From positions 1 to 35,688 of the forward strand of contig DELD01000015.1 in assembly GCA_002354205.1 (NCBI GenBank): 35,688 nt of DNA, in the 5' to 3' direction. The DNA is from Micavibrio sp. UBA2705. Lineage in GTDB: Bacteria; Pseudomonadota; Alphaproteobacteria; Micavibrionales; Micavibrionaceae. Shown piece by piece: positions 16,810-24,736 of the stretch; position 1 is the stretch's first letter, and each line of letters opens with the position of its first letter. The notes beneath the pieces are model-generated. The model was not told the origin of the DNA. It saw only the letters and a program-made list of their open reading frames with translations, and did not search any database. Made by a program: the position numbers and the translations under genes.

Positions 16810-17679
16810 CTAATCACAGGGCACTAAACGCACAAGGCGCACAGAGGCCTTATCTGCCGAGCTATTCATATGAACAGGAAGGTTATTATGTAGGTCATGA
16901 CCATAAGCAACGCTACCTTGCCTATCGAAACTAGACGACAAGTAAAGAGATGACTTAAAATCAAAGGCTTGCGACGAAATATTAAAGCTACCTTTAAGAT
17001 CAACCTTCTCTACGCAAGGCGCAACGAGGCGCGCTAACATATCCGCATTAGGCACAAACCACTGGCCTTTATATGCGCCTGATTCAATAATTTCCCATAG
17101 CCCCTTATGCGTGCCGTCATGCATCACGCCATCACGCAGCGCCATCACGCAGCGGCCATCAATGCGTGGCACAGGGGTAAATTTTACCGTTGCATCCCCG
17201 ACTTGGCGAAAACCGCTATTATCAAATACCGTTTCAGATTGGCGTTTCGCCAAATCAGAAAGACTGTCATTAATGGATGTTAGATTATACAAAGCAGCGG
17301 CAGCGGCATCTGCATCTGCACCCGCATTCACATTAACGTCCGCCGGCTCTAAACATTGCGGGTAATCTTGCCGCGCCGCGAAACCATGAAACAGGCGCGA
17401 TAATTTTTTATCATGCGGCGCAGTCATCTTATAAGTACCTAAATACACACCCTGCCCCGTATAAAAACGCCCCTTCGTCCATTTCTGGTTCAAACGCGCC
17501 GCTTTTGCGGCCTCCAAATCAGCCTTTGAGACCAATTCATCCGCACCATTGCTCACAGCTGGCGCTGATTTCACCTCAACGGGCAAGGGTGAGCGAATAA
17601 CCAGACGACCATTTTCGATGGATATATCATAACCGTCACATTTAATGCCGATATCAATTGGCGGTGTTTTATCACTCAT
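16810..17679 (-). CDS. Hypothetical protein with Lcl_C/DUF1566-like C-terminus
   Basis: 289 residues, with no signal peptide or membrane helix. The start has AAGGA about 10 bases upstream. Residues 1-60 form a short beta-rich and linker segment, followed by a central domain containing YTGQGVYLGTYK (about 73-84) and an Ala-rich helix near 120-130. The C-terminal ~100 residues (GLWEIIESGAYKGQWFVPNA, then LYLSSSFDRQGSVAYG, ending VRLVRLVPCD) follow the order of the Lcl_C/DUF1566 domain, a C-type-lectin-like fold common in surface and phage-associated proteins. That assignment rests on pattern only. No phage genes or reverse transcriptase lie nearby. The function is unknown. Confidence 0.72.
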   Translation of the reverse strand: MSDKTPPIDIGIKCDGYDISIENGRLVIRSPLPVEVKSAPAVSNGADELVSKADLEAAKAARLNQKWTKGRFYTGQGVYLGTYKMTAPHDKKLSRLFHGFAARQDYPQCLEPADVNVNAGADADAAAAALYNLTSINDSLSDLAKRQSETVFDNSGFRQVGDATVKFTPVPRIDGRCVMALRDGVMHDGTHKGLWEIIESGAYKGQWFVPNADMLARLVAPCVEKVDLKGSFNISSQAFDFKSSLYLSSSFDRQGSVAYGHDLHNNLPVHMNSSADKASVRLVRLVPCD

Positions 17680-17876
17680 CTTTTAAATCCTTATATTCCT
17701 ATCAACAATAACCCAAAGCCTAGGACACCATCCCAAAAGCGAACATTTGGTTTTATTTTGCACCACAGACAGGCAAAACAATCCCGCACAAAAAAAATAT
17801 TTAACGCAATTACAGAATGTTAGCCCCTGGTACACAATTTGCATTTACCATAAAAATAAACACGAGGGAGACGAAC

Positions 17877-18089
17877 ATGAAACAGACGACAATGAAACGC
17901 ATGGAATTTCTTAGAGCCGCCACATTCACAACATTACTTTTTCTTACCGCCCTTGGCATTATGTGCTACGCATTCACACAAAATAGAAACTTGATTATCG
18001 GCACAGAATATAACTCCGCCACTAACGTCGAATACATCTGCTTTGGTCACGAATGCGAAAACCTTAATCGCTTTACTTGGAGCGACTAA
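17877..18089 (+). CDS. Small single-pass membrane protein, unknown function
   Basis: 70 residues from ATG 17877, chosen because GAGGGAG ends about 7 bases before it; the longer frame back to 17817 has no ribosome binding site. A basic N-terminus (KQTTMKRMEFLR) is followed by one hydrophobic helix (about residues 14-32), then a polar tail with two Cys (CFGHEC). This is consistent with an inner-membrane protein whose tail is periplasmic, where the Cys pair could form a disulfide. It converges on the 132-residue gene, 18 bases away. Confidence 0.65.
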   Translation: MKQTTMKRMEFLRAATFTTLLFLTALGIMCYAFTQNRNLIIGTEYNSATNVEYICFGHECENLNRFTWSD

Positions 18090-18107
18090 ACAAAAACACC
18101 GCCGCAG

Positions 18108-18506
18108 TTAAGGCCGCTTCGTGAAATTTAAAATCACAAAGCTATCCGCGCCTGCCCCGTATAAATCGGGGCATGTATCCTTATTTGTTTGCTCTAAAAC
18201 CTGCGTCCATAATTTAAATTTCGCATTAAGCAGCAACGCCTCGACCCCATTTTCTTTCATAGAGCGCGCAGCTGTCAGTGCATTAGCAACCATAGCAATT
18301 TCTGCACTGTCATGAATATTCAACTCATTACGCGTGAATTTCTGCTGGTCGGGCGACTTTGCCAAGCTCCGTGCAAAGGCTTTAACCAGCTTAATATTAT
18401 CTTGATTGGTTTCCTCCAAAGACCGAATAACGCCATCTATAGCAAATAGCTGCTTATCATTAACCGCGCTCATTGCATTGAATGACGGATGGATGTAACT
18501 TCCCAT
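18108..18506 (-). CDS. Hypothetical helical protein
   Basis: 132 residues; not recognised. It is mostly helical by composition, without signal peptide or membrane helix. A good ribosome binding site (AGGGGAGA, about 7 bases before the ATG) supports expression. The C-terminus carries a possible strand (SFVILNF). It is part of the coaD-gyrA orphan patch; no partner gene suggests a role. Confidence 0.68.
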   Translation of the reverse strand: MGSYIHPSFNAMSAVNDKQLFAIDGVIRSLEETNQDNIKLVKAFARSLAKSPDQQKFTRNELNIHDSAEIAMVANALTAARSMKENGVEALLLNAKFKLWTQVLEQTNKDTCPDLYGAGADSFVILNFTKRP

Positions 18507-18702
18507 GCGATATCTCCCCTGAATTTTATTATTTTTGTATATCTATTTTGATAGCATAAATAAATCACGCGACCTAATCAAATTTTATCCCTATTCACAA
18601 CACACACAACGCATTGATATTAAATATTTAACAACAGATTTTTGACATAATACCACCAGGGCTAATGCTATCCAAAACACAATCAAACAGTAATTAGGGG
18701 AC

Positions 18703-19237
18703 ATGATGGCTTTTTCATTGATACGCACAGGTCTACATACACTTAAAAACATGTTCACGGCAAAGCCAAGCGAACTGCCAGAGCTGAATTTAAAACAGCG
18801 CCTATAATTGCTACAAAATTTTGGGATCGCCGACAAACAGGCGCAGTGGATTTCAAGGTCGCCGCCGCTTACAACGAATATAACAGCATCGCGTTTACGC
18901 AAAGCGCCCCGAGTAAGTTAAAAGAAGCCCTCACCCATAAACAGTAGCAAGATTCTCTGCACACCAAGCAGCGTAAAAGCTTTGCAGGCCTGCCTTTATA
19001 TAAAATTGAAGAGAGCTTTGATAAAGTTGCCCGCAACGTAGGTTTAGACCAAGAAAATCATAGCGTCGTTGAGCTTGACTTCGCCAGCCAGACAGCATCC
19101 GTCAGCACATTTAAAGATATGCTCACGCAACCTTTTGCTCAGAAAACGAAAACTATGCAGCTTGCGTTTTAATCAACAACGCATTCCAAACAAAGCTTCG
19201 TCATATTGCTGAACAAATCGCAAACACAGCACAATAA
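18703..19237 (+). pseudogene. Broken gene, at least three disabling lesions
   Basis: A ribosome binding site (AGGGGA, 18695-18700) and ATG pair (18703/18706) open a frame that hits TAA at 18805-18807. The protein-like reading continues in the frame starting at 18804 (IIATKFWDRRQTGAVDF), meets TAG at 18945-18947, reads on with good codon quality (SFAGLPLYKIEESFDKVARN), and must shift again near 19140 to reach the natural-looking end (LRHIAEQIANTAQ, TAA 19235-19237). The intact product would have been about 175 residues. The family is not recognised. The lesions are spread out, so decay rather than a single sequencing error is likely. Confidence 0.7.
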
Positions 19238-19239
19238 AC

Positions 19240-19635
19240 TTACAAAACAATGCCGCTTTTATACGCCACAGCGCGATACGTAGCGCCGCCGCCAATATCT
19301 GGCGCAGCTTCATTCGTCCAGCCCTGCGCCTTCATAACATCTTGCCACTGCTCTATTCTACGCGGTACATCATTCAGTGGCACATCTGCGCTGTGCGAGA
19401 AAGATCTGACAGCTTTATAAAGCTGACCTGCGCCCCATAAGTAAGGCGCGCCATCTTTTTCAAACATCTCTACCGTGCCACTATACTTCCCGTTTTTATC
19501 GGCATCGACAAAGCGCAAGCGCGCCACATAGCCTTCTGCGACCAATATTTCAGACCGAATATTTCTTGGCGCACCAAAAACGCCAATGACGGCAGCCGTA
19601 AACTTTTCTTTTAATGATAAATCTTTAAGTTTCAT
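19240..19635 (-). CDS. Hypothetical protein
   Basis: 131 residues; family not recognised. Mixed alpha/beta composition with no membrane helix or signal. AGGGA lies about 10 bases upstream of the ATG. The stop is 3 bases from the end of the opposing pseudogene. It could be a small cytosolic domain; nothing visible suggests a reaction. It lies just downstream of the gyrA terminator and so is transcribed separately from gyrA or by read-through. Confidence 0.65.
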   Translation of the reverse strand: MKLKDLSLKEKFTAAVIGVFGAPRNIRSEILVAEGYVARLRFVDADKNGKYSGTVEMFEKDGAPYLWGAGQLYKAVRSFSHSADVPLNDVPRRIEQWQDVMKAQGWTNEAAPDIGGGATYRAVAYKSGIVL

Positions 19636-19731
19636 CTCTATTATCCCTGTAAATTATTATTTTGATTAATAAAAGCACAGCGCCGCAGCAAGGTCAAGAA
19701 CGCCCAGCATTTCACAAAAACAAGAACAAAA

Positions 19732-19763
19732 AAAAGGCGGCATGTTACAACACGCCGCCTTTT
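19732..19763 (-). terminator. Terminator of gyrA
   Basis: AAAAGGCGGC (19732-19741) and GCCGCCTTTT (19754-19763) form a 10-bp stem, 21 bases after the gyrA stop. On the minus strand the stem runs into a T-rich tract. A-tracts on both sides allow activity in both directions. Confidence 0.88.
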
Positions 19764-19784
19764 GTAATTATGATTTATACTGAC

Positions 19785-22451
19785 TTACTCTTCTTCAGTG
19801 CCTTCTGCATCGGAAGTTGCATCAGCAGCAGCGATTTCGCTAGTTTCTGCGATCACTTCAGCCTCGCCATCCAAAATTGCACCATCATCCCCTTCACCTT
19901 CTTCTTCAAGAAGCGCCGCGACAGATACAACTTTTTCTTTCTTACCAACAGTGAACAGCTTCACGCCTTGCGCGCTACGCCCCGTCATACGGACATCAAC
20001 AACCCCAGTACGGATCATTTGACCGCCATCAGTCACCAGCATGATTTGATGTTCTGGCGTTACAGGGAAAGTTGCAACAAGCTCACCCGTTTTTTCCGTC
20101 ACATCCATATTGATAACGCCCTGACCGCCACGGCCAGAAATACGGTATTCACTTGCGTAAGTACGCTTACCATAGCCGTTTTCAGAAACACAAAGCAGTA
20201 CCTGCTTTTCTTCTTCTGGTGTATCCTCCGGCTCATGTTTAATAATCGACATCCCGATAACTTCGTCATCAGCGGCAAGCTTCATACCGCGGACACCTGT
20301 TGACGCACGCCCAGCAAATACGCGGATATTATCAACATTAAAGCGAATTGCCTTACCCTTACGCGCCGCGATAACCACTGTATCTTCAGGCGCACAAAGC
20401 GCCACAGATACAAGGTCTTCACCCTCACCAAGTTTCATCGCAATCAAACCGTTTGAACGAATATTCTTAAAGTCGGAAAGCATGTTACGACGCACAGAAC
20501 CATGCGCAGTGGCGAACATAATATTGTGATCGCCCCATTCTTCCTCGTCCTCAGGCAGCGCCATGATGACGGAGATTTTCTCTCCCTCTTCAAATGGCAA
20601 CAAATTAACCAATGCCTTGCCTTTAGATTGTGGGTTACCTAGCGGCAACTGCCACACTTTCATACGGTGAACAATGCCGCGGCTTGTGAAAATCAATAAA
20701 GGCGTATGCGTTGAAGCCACAAATAGCTGAGAAATAAAATCCTCATCCTTCATCGTCATGCCGCTACGCCCTTTACCACCACGGCGCTGCGCGCGATACA
20801 CAGAAAGCTGCGTACGCTTAACGTACCCACCATGTGTAATTGACACAACCATGTCTTCACGCTGAATGAGGTCTTCAATATCGCTTTCAAATTCCGCGTC
20901 AGATAATTCTGTACGACGCGGCGTTGCAAAACGGTCACGAATATCTTGCAATTCTTCGCGCATAATTTCGAACAAGCGTGTACGGCTACTTAAAATTTTC
21001 AAATATTCGATAATTTGATCTGTAATTTCGCGTAATTCTGCGCCAATTTTATCGCGCTCTAACCCTGTTAAGCGATGCAAACGCAAATCAAGAATAGCTT
21101 TCGCTTGCGCTTCACTCATCTGATAGGTGTCATCTTCATGTACAGGGAATTCAGGATCATCAATCAATTCAATCAACGGACGAACGCTGCCAACCTTCCA
21201 GCGTTTGGCAAGCAAGCCTTCGCGTGCGGTTTGTGGATCTGGCGCTTTACGCACAAGCGCAATAACCTCATCGATATTTTCAACTGCTACCGCCAAACCA
21301 GCCAAGACATGTGCACGTTCACGTGCTTTACGAAGCTCGTATATTGTACGTTTTGTAATAACTTCTTCACGGAATTCAACAAAGGCTGAAATAAAGTCAC
21401 GCAGCACAACGACTTCTGGACGACCATGGCGTAAAGCGACCATGTTACAGCCAAATGATGTTTGCAATGCTGTGTGTTTAAACAGTTGATTAAGCACGAC
21501 CTCGCCATGCGCATCACGTTTCAGTTCAACAACAACGCGCACGCCATCACGGTCCGACTCGTCACGTACTTCTGATATGCCTTCAACAATCTTCTCACGC
21601 GCGACTTCACCAAGACGTTCAAGTAAGCGTCCTTTATTTACCTGATACGGCACTTCATGAATAACAATCGCATAACGGTTATCGCGAATCTCTTCAATCG
21701 ACGCTTTAGAGCGAATAACAACCGAGCCATTACCCGTCGTGTAAGCCGAATGAATGCCTTTACGGCCTAGGATCTGTGCGCCTGTAGGGAAATCTGGCCC
21801 TGGAATGATTTCCATCAACTTTTCATTGCTGATGTCTGAATCTTCCATATACGCAAAACAGCCATCAATCACTTCGCCCAAATTATGCGGTGGGATGTTT
21901 GTTGCCATACCAACAGCAATACCGCCTGCGCCATTGACCAAAAGATTTGGCACGCGGCTCGGCAGAACCTTAGGCTCATAAACCGATTCATCATAGTTTG
22001 GCTGAAAATCTACAGTTTCTTTATCAATATCAGAAAGGATCGCTTCCGCAGCCTTATCAAGTTTGGCTTCGGTATAACGCATCGCCGCTGGCGGGTCACC
22101 ATCCATAGAGCCAAAGTTACCTTGACCGTGAATAAGCGGCAAACGTAATGAAAAGTCCTGCGCCATACGCACCAAAGCATCATAAATCGCACTATCACCA
22201 TGCGGGTGATATTTACCCATAACATCACCGACAATACGCGCAGATTTACGGAACGGCTTATCAGATGTATAGCCTCCATCCTTCATCGCATAAAGGATAC
22301 GGCGGTGTACAGGCTTAAGCCCGTCACGAATGTCAGGAAGCGCCCGTGACACGATAACGCTCATCGCGTAATCGAGGTAAGATTGCTTCATCTCATCTTC
22401 AAGGGAAACCGCAGGGAATTTTTCAGTATTTTCTATTGTAGCGTCGCTCAT
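19785..22451 (-). CDS. gyrA: DNA gyrase subunit A
   Basis: 888 residues. This is the breakage-reunion subunit of gyrase, which with GyrB introduces negative supercoils. The catalytic Tyr is Y126 (AMRYTEAKL). The quinolone-resistance region reads [11 protein letters not shown], with S87 and D91 at the positions of E. coli S83 and D87, the susceptible-type residues. The GyrA box QRRGGKG, required for DNA wrapping, is present, as are the C-terminal beta-pinwheel repeats and an acidic tail (about the last 40 residues). It ends in a strong terminator, and a long imperfect hairpin lies in its leader. Confidence 0.98.
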   Translation of the reverse strand: MSDATIENTEKFPAVSLEDEMKQSYLDYAMSVIVSRALPDIRDGLKPVHRRILYAMKDGGYTSDKPFRKSARIVGDVMGKYHPHGDSAIYDALVRMAQDFSLRLPLIHGQGNFGSMDGDPPAAMRYTEAKLDKAAEAILSDIDKETVDFQPNYDESVYEPKVLPSRVPNLLVNGAGGIAVGMATNIPPHNLGEVIDGCFAYMEDSDISNEKLMEIIPGPDFPTGAQILGRKGIHSAYTTGNGSVVIRSKASIEEIRDNRYAIVIHEVPYQVNKGRLLERLGEVAREKIVEGISEVRDESDRDGVRVVVELKRDAHGEVVLNQLFKHTALQTSFGCNMVALRHGRPEVVVLRDFISAFVEFREEVITKRTIYELRKARERAHVLAGLAVAVENIDEVIALVRKAPDPQTAREGLLAKRWKVGSVRPLIELIDDPEFPVHEDDTYQMSEAQAKAILDLRLHRLTGLERDKIGAELREITDQIIEYLKILSSRTRLFEIMREELQDIRDRFATPRRTELSDAEFESDIEDLIQREDMVVSITHGGYVKRTQLSVYRAQRRGGKGRSGMTMKDEDFISQLFVASTHTPLLIFTSRGIVHRMKVWQLPLGNPQSKGKALVNLLPFEEGEKISVIMALPEDEEEWGDHNIMFATAHGSVRRNMLSDFKNIRSNGLIAMKLGEGEDLVSVALCAPEDTVVIAARKGKAIRFNVDNIRVFAGRASTGVRGMKLAADDEVIGMSIIKHEPEDTPEEEKQVLLCVSENGYGKRTYASEYRISGRGGQGVINMDVTEKTGELVATFPVTPEHQIMLVTDGGQMIRTGVVDVRMTGRSAQGVKLFTVGKKEKVVSVAALLEEEGEGDDGAILDGEAEVIAETSEIAAADATSDAEGTEEE

Positions 22452-22478
22452 AATAGGTCTTTTTTTCTGTTACGTTAT

Positions 22479-22543
22479 TAACTCGTATTTTTAGCACTCC
22501 AAACCCCATACAGCAAGGCTTCGCGCAAGAAAAACACGAGTTA
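22479..22543 (-). promoter_or_regulatory. Long inverted repeat in the gyrA leader
   Basis: Fourteen-base arms (22479-22492 and 22530-22543; core AACTCGT / ACGAGTT) pair with one mismatch around a ~37-base loop, starting 28 bases upstream of the gyrA ATG. It could be an mRNA leader structure or a protein site; no T-run marks it as a terminator. Confidence 0.4.
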
Positions 22544-22587
22544 TTCATGGAAAAGAAAACTTTTATTATAAACGGTAAAAAATTGGG

Positions 22588-22923
22588 TTATTTTATAGGG
22601 GCTAGTGCCGTTGCTTCACGCACGGGGAGCTGACCAGCTGAGCCATTCTCACCAGTAATGGCGACACTGCCCTGATCTTCAAGGTAACGACCATAGCCAT
22701 GCGAAAATTCATAATTCTGTATATGCGTACCGTCATTATCCACAATACGTCCAGAGGATTTAATATCAGTTGCCGTAAAGATCGTTGCGCCATCCCCTAA
22801 TTGCGCGCAGCGCTCTTTGCTAACATCGAGCACGGCATTGGCAAAAGCATGGGACAGCAACCTGTTTTCTGCAATTTTAGCTAATTCATCTTCTGAAATA
22901 TCAATAACAATACGCACGCCCAT
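22588..22923 (-). CDS. Small hypothetical protein
   Basis: 111 residues from ATG 22923, chosen because AGGAGG ends about 5 bases before it; the longer start at 22938 overlaps this ribosome binding site. The family is not recognised. The first ~30 residues (VRIVIDISEDELAKIAENRL) suggest a strand followed by a helix, and the remainder is polar and Gly/Asp-rich without a membrane helix. It sits between gyrA and the DUF2059-like gene on the same strand. Confidence 0.65.
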   Translation of the reverse strand: MGVRIVIDISEDELAKIAENRLLSHAFANAVLDVSKERCAQLGDGATIFTATDIKSSGRIVDNDGTHIQNYEFSHGYGRYLEDQGSVAITGENGSAGQLPVREATALAPIK

Positions 22924-22981
22924 AATAACCTCCTGCAACTTATGAAAAACAAGAATGACAGAGACGCTTTATTATGTCAAT

Positions 22982-23009
22982 GAAAAAGGTGTACGTAAGC
23001 GTTACACTA
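22982..23009 (-). terminator. Weak terminator after the DUF2059-like gene
   Basis: On the minus strand GTGTAACG and CGTACAC pair around CTTA with one bulged base, followed by a run of five T. It lies within 30 bases of the stop at 23014. Confidence 0.45.
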
Positions 23010-23013
23010 CACA

Positions 23014-23490
23014 TTAACGCGGTGGCGCGCCATTTTCGCCGTAATTAGCGGTCGTGAAAGCTTTATCCAGCATTTGCTGCAAAACAGGGCTTACGGCGCG
23101 CTCAAACGCAGGCTGTTTCTCGGTAATGCTTTTGCCCAGATCAGAACCATAAAAAGCGATCATCGCTTTTATTTCATCAGGCGTATATGTCGCAATCAGC
23201 GCTTCGCTCATTTTGCGTTCAAGCAATGCATAATCCATATGAATACGCATTTGACGCGCAAATAAGGCACGCTCTTGCGGTGGTTTTGTTTCTGAAAGGG
23301 ATGCAATGGCAGTGTTTGCCAAGTCAGATACAGGGCGGATTTCAAAGAAGTCTTGCGCCAATAACATTTTACCGTTTTCGGACATTTCATCTTCGGCTGC
23401 TTGCGCATGATTAAAAGCCGCTAATGCTATAAAAACAAAACCTGCCATAAATAATGTTGCGATTACATGCTTAGATTTGATCATCTTCAT
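23014..23490 (-). CDS. Exported DUF2059-like protein
   Basis: 158 residues from ATG 23490 (AGGA about 4 bases upstream; the longer frame from 23541 has no ribosome binding site). A signal peptide with hydrophobic core covers about residues 8-29, with the likely cleavage after AQA. The mature part is helical and contains YTPDEIKAMIAFYGSDLGKS, the hallmark of DUF2059 proteins (helices where Thr-x-x-Glu is followed by Phe-Tyr-x-Ser/Asp and Gly-Lys). The function is not established for the family. It lies 77 bases downstream of ssb on the same strand and may be cotranscribed with it. Confidence 0.72.
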   Translation of the reverse strand: MKMIKSKHVIATLFMAGFVFIALAAFNHAQAAEDEMSENGKMLLAQDFFEIRPVSDLANTAIASLSETKPPQERALFARQMRIHMDYALLERKMSEALIATYTPDEIKAMIAFYGSDLGKSITEKQPAFERAVSPVLQQMLDKAFTTANYGENGAPPR

Positions 23491-23567
23491 TGTCCTAATA
23501 TCTTGAAATAATGGGTGTTGTAGGCCGATGCAGCAATGCACCGGCGCACAATATCAGATAATTATCT

Positions 23568-24077
23568 TTAGAACGGAATTTCGTCTTCAAGGTCATCAAC
23601 AGCTTGCGCTGGTGCAGCATTGCCGCCGCCAAAACCTGAATCTTGCTGCTGTGAACCGCCGCCGAAGCCGCCGCCACTTTGCTGTGCACCGCCGCCAAAG
23701 CCGCCACCTGCGCCAGCGCCACCGCCAGCAGAATCAAGCATAGTCAGCTGACCTGTGTAAGGACGAAGCACAACTTCAGTCGTGTATTTTTCAACGCCAC
23801 TTTGATCTGTCCATTTACGTGTTTCTAATTGGCCTTCAAGATAAACTTTAGAACCTTTACGCAAATAGTTTTCAGCAACTTTTGCAATCGGTTCGTTGAA
23901 AATGACAACGCGGTGCCATTCTGTGCGCTCTTTGCGCTCGCCAGTATTGCGGTCTTTCCAGCTTTCACTTGTCGCGATAGAAAGGTTACATACTTTGCTG
24001 CCAGATTGCATTGTGCGCACATCTGGGTCATTACCAAGGTTACCAACCAAAATTACTTTATTAATAGATCCAGCCAC
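23568..24077 (-). CDS. ssb: Single-stranded DNA-binding protein
   Basis: 169 residues from a GTG start (24077) with AAAGGA about 7 bases upstream. The N-terminal OB-fold (residues 1-110) begins [16 protein letters not shown]. It is followed by a Gly/Gln-rich disordered linker made of short GGFGGG-type repeats and the C-terminal acidic tip DDLEDEIPF, which recruits replication and repair enzymes. It coats ssDNA in replication, recombination and repair. Location just upstream of gyrA is usual in alphaproteobacteria; I see no LexA-type box upstream. Confidence 0.98.
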   Translation of the reverse strand: MAGSINKVILVGNLGNDPDVRTMQSGSKVCNLSIATSESWKDRNTGERKERTEWHRVVIFNEPIAKVAENYLRKGSKVYLEGQLETRKWTDQSGVEKYTTEVVLRPYTGQLTMLDSAGGGAGAGGGFGGGAQQSGGGFGGGSQQQDSGFGGGNAAPAQAVDDLEDEIPF

Positions 24078-24427
24078 AGCCGCGTCCTTTCGTTTTATCT
24101 ATAGGGATTTTCTAATGCACACTATAAACATTCGCACTCACTTGCATAGATGCTTTCTTACAGATAACCACAGCAATTTATATTTATGGGTTTATTCTTT
24201 AAATATGCGGCATAGTTACCACGCCAATCATCTTCGCCCACTGTCACCACATACCACTGTTTTATAGGAATAAAAATGTGATAGATAAAATTTTATACGT
24301 TTTTCACATATTATTTACATAAATGTGAAATAATGGTAATAAGTCAGGTAAAACATACGGAAAGAGATAAACACAAAATTCAAAAACACAAAATTGTACG
24401 AAACGCCTATAAGGATACATTTGTGCG
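24078..24427. other. AT-rich intergenic stretch upstream of ssb
   Basis: About 350 bases with no supported gene. It must hold the ssb promoter on the minus strand, but I could not place convincing -35/-10 boxes. The plus-strand promoter candidate for the hairpin RNA begins near 24394. Confidence 0.45.
24394..24421 (+). promoter_or_regulatory. Candidate promoter for leader/small RNA
   Basis: TTGTAC (24394-24399) and TACATT (24416-24421) lie 16 bases apart, giving a start near 24428. Each hexamer has two mismatches to the sigma-70 consensus, so this is weak evidence alone. Confidence 0.35.
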
Positions 24428-24571
24428 CCTTTAGCTTAGGCTAAAGTTCATTGCTCCAAATTGACGATCATGCTTTGAACACACACTCACAAACTGCATA
24501 TATGTATAATTAGGGCTTTTGATAAGCTGGGATTGGTAAAAAATTAAGTTACCTGATCCCGGCTTTTTTTG
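24428..24571 (+). ncRNA. Candidate small RNA or attenuator leader
   Basis: About 145 bases between a weak promoter and a strong terminator-like hairpin. A first stem, CTTTAGC/GCTAAAG with loop TTAG, lies near its 5' end (24425-24445). The terminal hairpin at 24527-24569 precedes a T-run. Either it is an independent small RNA, or its terminator controls read-through into the Clp-like gene that starts 166 bases later. No known RNA family is recognised. Confidence 0.4.
24526..24571 (+). terminator. Long hairpin with T-run upstream of the Clp-like gene
   Basis: AGCTGGGAT-TGGTAA on the left pairs with TTACCT-GATCCCGGCT on the right with few mismatches, followed by seven T. On the minus strand no T-run follows, so the direction is plus. 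Confidence 0.7.
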
Positions 24572-24736
24572 TACAAATATTTCGCGGCCTTTTACGTAAA
24601 AAAAGCTTGTTTTTTCCATCATAATTTGCTTAAGTAAGCTCCTCAGTACAAAAAAAAGAAGTCAAAATAGGCACTTTAGACCTTGAAAAAATCTTTAAGC
24701 GTTCTGAATATTGCGTATAAATATAGGGAGTTCCAG

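Noticed and set aside
16810..17679. Diversity-generating retroelement target hypothesis for the Lcl_C-like protein
   Set aside because: No reverse transcriptase, accessory gene or template repeat is present in the window.
18591..18902. 103-codon minus-strand ORF
   Set aside because: It lies opposite the pseudogene, has no ribosome binding site, and the plus-strand reading is clearly more protein-like.
19732..19763. Cluster of short GC-rich hairpins across the window as a repeat family
   Set aside because: The stems at 11746, 15331, 15852, 19732, 27527 and 27598 differ in sequence and each sits at a gene end, so they are ordinary terminators.
23896..24267. 123-codon plus-strand ORF antisense to ssb
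   Set aside because: It is mostly the complement of the conserved ssb OB-fold, with no start signal.
24431..24622. 63-codon minus-strand ORF overlapping the hairpin upstream of the Clp-like gene
   Set aside because: It is open across a strong inverted repeat, lacks a ribosome binding site and shows no protein-like pattern.
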